A stretch of 6,481 nucleotides of DNA. Origin: Rickettsiales bacterium (GTDB taxonomy: Bacteria; Pseudomonadota; Alphaproteobacteria; Rs-D84). How positions within the stretch are numbered: the stretch's first letter is position 1; every line of letters starts with the position of its first letter. Made by a program: the position numbers and the translations under genes. Under the pieces are notes generated by a model. The model saw nothing but the letters and a program-made list of their open reading frames with translations. It had not been told where the DNA came from and made no database searches. The stretch spans positions 1 through 6,481 of the forward strand of contig JAISSM010000034.1 of the NCBI GenBank assembly GCA_031273075.1, in the 5' to 3' direction. Of this stretch, positions 4,793-6,481 are shown in pieces.

Positions 4793-5185
4793 TCAATTTA
4801 AGAGATTTTTTGCTTTCAGATCATTAAAAATCGCCACGGCGACCGGCCCGATGCGCCCCATGTCGGAAGAATCAAGCCACGCGGCTTCGGCTATTTCCGA
4901 ATTGGCTTTGATTTCACCTGTAAAATCGGCCGTATAGCAGGTGGCCTGAACCATAACGCCCGCAGGCTCGCCATGCGCCTGGGCGAGGAACACGCCGTAA
5001 AGTTTCGCGGTGCCGGGGATTATATCTATGGACAACTCTTCCTTTACTTCCCGAACCAGAGTAACGACGTCGGATTCGCCCGCCTCTCTTTTTCCGCCGG
5101 GAATGTAAAAAGTGTCCTTGCCCTTGGAAAGAGTGCAAAGCGCTTTCTTGTCCCGCAAACATATAAATGCGATTTTGTCTATCAT
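4793..5185 (-). CDS. NUDIX hydrolase (MutT-like)
   Basis: NUDIX enzymes hydrolyse nucleoside diphosphates linked to another group, in house-cleaning or signalling. The 130-residue protein is a single NUDIX domain. The box Gx5Ex7REUxEExGU runs from Gly31 to Ile53: G31, E37, then REVKEELSI with catalytic E46, E49 and E50. The usual Gly near the end of the box is Ser52, a substitution seen in other members. TFYIPGGK precedes the box, and MVQATCYTADFTGEIKANSEIAE follows in two parts as the typical later strands. I chose ATG 5185 because AAGGA (5194-5198) ends 8 nt before it; the upstream in-frame ATG at 5194 overlaps that ribosome site. The substrate cannot be read from the sequence. The gene stands alone between a hairpin array downstream and the tRNA-Arg region upstream. 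Confidence 0.95.
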   Translation of the reverse strand: MIDKIAFICLRDKKALCTLSKGKDTFYIPGGKREAGESDVVTLVREVKEELSIDIIPGTAKLYGVFLAQAHGEPAGVMVQATCYTADFTGEIKANSEIAEAAWLDSSDMGRIGPVAVAIFNDLKAKNLLN

Positions 5186-5225
5186 GAAAGTCATCCTTGT
5201 AATAATTTTTAATTTTAACGAGGCA

Positions 5226-5245
5226 GATGCTGCGTATTGCGAAGT
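5226..5245 (-). repeat. 20-bp repeat, copy 2 (downstream of tRNA-Arg)
   Basis: It is the exact reverse complement of 3781-3800. Read in the direction of tRNA-Arg it begins 92 bp beyond the CCA end, nearly the same position as copy 1 relative to tRNA-Thr. It also lies about 40 bp upstream of the NUDIX start. Confidence 0.9.
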
Positions 5246-5273
5246 CCCCCTACGCCAAGGCTACAGGGGACAC

Positions 5274-5337
5274 TCCTTCGCCTTTGCTGCTCGCCAACGA
5301 GTGGCTGCGCCACCCGTAGCCTCGCAGAGGCGAAGGG
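5274..5337 (-). repeat. Long hairpin directly 3' of tRNA-Arg
   Basis: CCTTCGCCTTTGC and GCAGAGGCGAAGG (12 of 13 bp complementary) close a structure with smaller inner palindromes: GTGGC-TGC-GCCAC and, overlapping the right arm, GCCTC-GCA-GAGGC. It starts right at the tRNA-Arg CCA end. There is no T-run, so it is not a standard terminator, but it could mark a 3' end or a processing site. Confidence 0.65.
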
Positions 5338-5414
5338 TGGCGCGCCCGGAAGGATTCGAACCCTCAGTCTTTTGGTTCGTAGCCAAATGCATTATCCAGT
5401 TATGCTACGGGCGC
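5338..5414 (-). tRNA. tRNA-Arg(ACG)
   Basis: On the minus strand, acceptor GCGCCCG pairs with CGGGCGC, with discriminator G and an encoded CCA (complement of 5338-5340). The D-arm is GCATAACTGGATAATGC. The anticodon stem TTTGG/CCAAA closes loop CTACGAA, so the anticodon is ACG, read as ICG after deamination and decoding CGU/CGC/CGA. T-arm GAGGG TTCGAAT CCTTC has one G-U pair. All arms are complete. Confidence 0.97.
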
Positions 5415-5423
5415 GTGAGTGCC

Positions 5424-5451
5424 ATTCTACATAAATTCTGTCGGAAATCAA
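5424..5451 (-). promoter_or_regulatory. Sigma-70 type promoter of tRNA-Arg
   Basis: On the minus strand, TTGATT (5446-5451), a 16-bp spacer and TAGAAT (5424-5429), 9 bp before the tRNA 5' end. The spacing equals that of the other two tRNA promoters in the window. Confidence 0.72.
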
Positions 5452-5495
5452 GCGCTTTGCGCGATGGGGTCATTATGCCTGCGGCGCATTGGATC

Positions 5496-5540
5496 CCCGC
5501 CGCCGCGGGAATGACAAAAAACAACGAAGTTGTTTTTTGT
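5496..5540. repeat. Palindromes upstream of tRNA-Arg, including a perfect 12-bp hairpin
   Basis: CCCGC/GCGGG (5496-5509) ends in the GGGAATGACA motif also seen at 4026-4037. Hairpin 5514-5540 follows: ACAAAAAACAAC, loop GAA, GTTGTTTTTTGT, a perfect 12-bp stem. Confidence 0.88.
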
Positions 5541-5588
5541 GAAACCACCCCGGCCCTTTCAGGGCCACCCCTCCATAGAGGGGAACTT
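5541..5588 (-). repeat. Two-hairpin module, copy 2, at the stop codon of the right-edge ORF
   Basis: It has the same flanks and same second hairpin (CCCCTC-CATA-GAGGGG, 5568-5583) as 4061-4105, but the first hairpin is GGCCCT-TTC-AGGGCC (5552-5566). The stem bases differ while remaining fully complementary. The module touches the TAA stop of the adjacent minus-strand ORF (5588-5590). Confidence 0.87.
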
Positions 5589-6481
5589 TATAGTTGGAGG
5601 AGGTCGCCGTATTGGCCCATGGGTTTGGAACCCACGGAACAATTGATTTTAGACCCCACATTATCAAACCACGCCTTGACCGCTTCGTCGGCTTCTCTCT
5701 TAGCTTTCATTCTATAAACGTCGTTGGCAATCGCCTGCGTAGCCAAGCCCCCGGCAAGACCACCGGCAATGAGGCCTGTAATTCCAAGTCCGATTGCCAT
5801 ACCATTATCGTCGGCGTATTTTTCTTGTCCAATTGCTCCCTTACCCTTGACGCCGGAAAGCGCCCTTTTTGCGGCACCAACTTTTGCCTCCGCCGCATCA
5901 ATTTTATTTCCTGCCGCGGCGCAAGTCTTATCTGTTTCAGCATTGACGTTTCCGCCAGCTTTATAATTCGGTATGGTGATGGATTCTGAATAATGATTTT
6001 TCAACCCGGACCATGTCCAAACACCTTCATCGGCGGGGCGTCCAGTGGGGACACACGCTTTACCATTGGAGGCCGCGGTCGACACATTGTTCCTTGCGGC
6101 GGCAATGGAGAGTTCAAGGCCGGCAAGGGCTTCTTTAGCTTCTTTAACATCGTTTGCCGAAACGAATTCGTCCAATTGTTTTTCGTCTATATGTTTACCA
6201 AGGAGCATACCCCCTAACCCGCCGCCGACAATTCCGACCGCCGCGCCGATCCATCCGGCGTTTTTCGACAATTCCGACCGGTTAGCCTGCGCTTTTTTAA
6301 GCGCGTCCGCCCTTATCTTCCTTTCCATTTTATCCAACGTGTCCTGTGTCAGCCACGATCCGCACATCACCGCGTCCCCGGTCGAGAAATACACCGTTCT
6401 CTTTATTCCCTTAAACCTTGGCGCAGAAGTAACATTCCCTTTCTCGTCTTTAATCTCCGCGGTATAACTGAAACCGCAACT
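5588..6481 (-). CDS. Unknown protein with two glycine-zipper hydrophobic segments (5' end outside window)
   Basis: The minus-strand frame is open from the right edge to TAA at 5588-5590, giving 297 visible residues; an internal GTG at 6394 is just one in-frame codon. I do not recognise the family. Visible order: a polar start with SCGFSYTAEIKD, then STGDAVMCGSW, a basic Ala-rich helix (about 45-70), a Gly-rich hydrophobic segment AGWIGAAVGIVGGGLGGMLL (75-94), a helical possibly coiled-coil region (about 105-138), a polar middle with two cysteines (143 and 187), a second helical region (about 190-212), a second Gly-rich segment GMAIGLGITGLIAGGLAGG (227-245), and a polar tail with Cys281. The GxxxG patterns suggest membrane-inserting glycine zippers, and five cysteines hint at disulfides in an extracytoplasmic setting (inference). 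A surface or membrane-lytic protein is possible. Confidence 0.72.
   Translation of the reverse strand, partial: SCGFSYTAEIKDEKGNVTSAPRFKGIKRTVYFSTGDAVMCGSWLTQDTLDKMERKIRADALKKAQANRSELSKNAGWIGAAVGIVGGGLGGMLLGKHIDEKQLDEFVSANDVKEAKEALAGLELSIAAARNNVSTAASNGKACVPTGRPADEGVWTWSGLKNHYSESITIPNYKAGGNVNAETDKTCAAAGNKIDAAEAKVGAAKRALSGVKGKGAIGQEKYADDNGMAIGLGITGLIAGGLAGGLATQAIANDVYRMKAKREADEAVKAWFDNVGSKINCSVGSKPMGQYGDLLQL

Noticed and set aside
4563..4801. Short ORFs on both strands (4563-4760 minus, 4619-4801 plus) with repeated FANKACFIETH-like peptides
   Set aside because: They are translations of the hairpin repeats and have no RBS or protein-like composition.
5112..5717. A 201-residue plus-strand ORF, the longest open frame in this part of the plus strand
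   Set aside because: It runs through the NUDIX 5' end, the antisense strand of tRNA-Arg, palindromic repeats and the end of the right-edge gene. It has no RBS, and its peptide is a mix of repeat-derived segments.

Overview
The window (about 6.5 kb, mid-GC) reads as a chromosomal segment of a bacterium, most likely a proteobacterium. An alphaproteobacterium with a modest genome is my best guess. This rests on the FtsX cytoplasmic loop (EIEILHQVGS), a HopJ-family protein, a tRNA-Thr(UGU) of alphaproteobacterial look, and intergenic DNA packed with short palindromic repeats. The taxonomic call is inference from memory of family sequences, not a search result.

Left part (1-3296, + strand). The window opens in the C-terminal end of a SufB/SufD-family Fe-S scaffold protein, followed by the SufC ATPase. 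The two are joined by a degenerate 7-bp tandem repeat that covers the stop codon of the first and the start codon of the second. A close-packed set follows: an unrecognised multi-pass membrane protein, an FtsX-like permease with no FtsE beside it, and a HopJ-family protein whose ATG directly abuts the ftsX stop. tRNA-Ser(GCU) comes next, with its own promoter whose -35 box lies in the last codons of the HopJ gene.

Middle (3297-5414). A small CopG-like (ribbon-helix-helix) protein on the minus strand sits alone between tRNA-Ser and tRNA-Thr(UGU). Beyond tRNA-Thr come 0.4 kb without a convincing gene, a small unrecognised minus-strand ORF, another 0.4 kb built of hairpins, a complete NUDIX hydrolase (minus strand), and tRNA-Arg(ACG) on the minus strand.

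Right part (5415-6481). After the tRNA-Arg promoter and another palindrome cluster, a minus-strand ORF runs off the right edge. It encodes a protein with two glycine-zipper-like hydrophobic segments and no recognised family.

The most unusual content is intergenic. Perfect palindromes with mostly 3-nt centres are laid end to end in three clusters. One module occurs twice just downstream of minus-strand ORFs, with a different but still complementary inner stem in each copy. A 20-bp identical sequence lies about 90 bp downstream of two different tRNA genes in the same orientation relative to each. No defence island, CRISPR array, transposase or phage gene is visible, and I do not claim a new system. 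The repeat architecture is the best lead.
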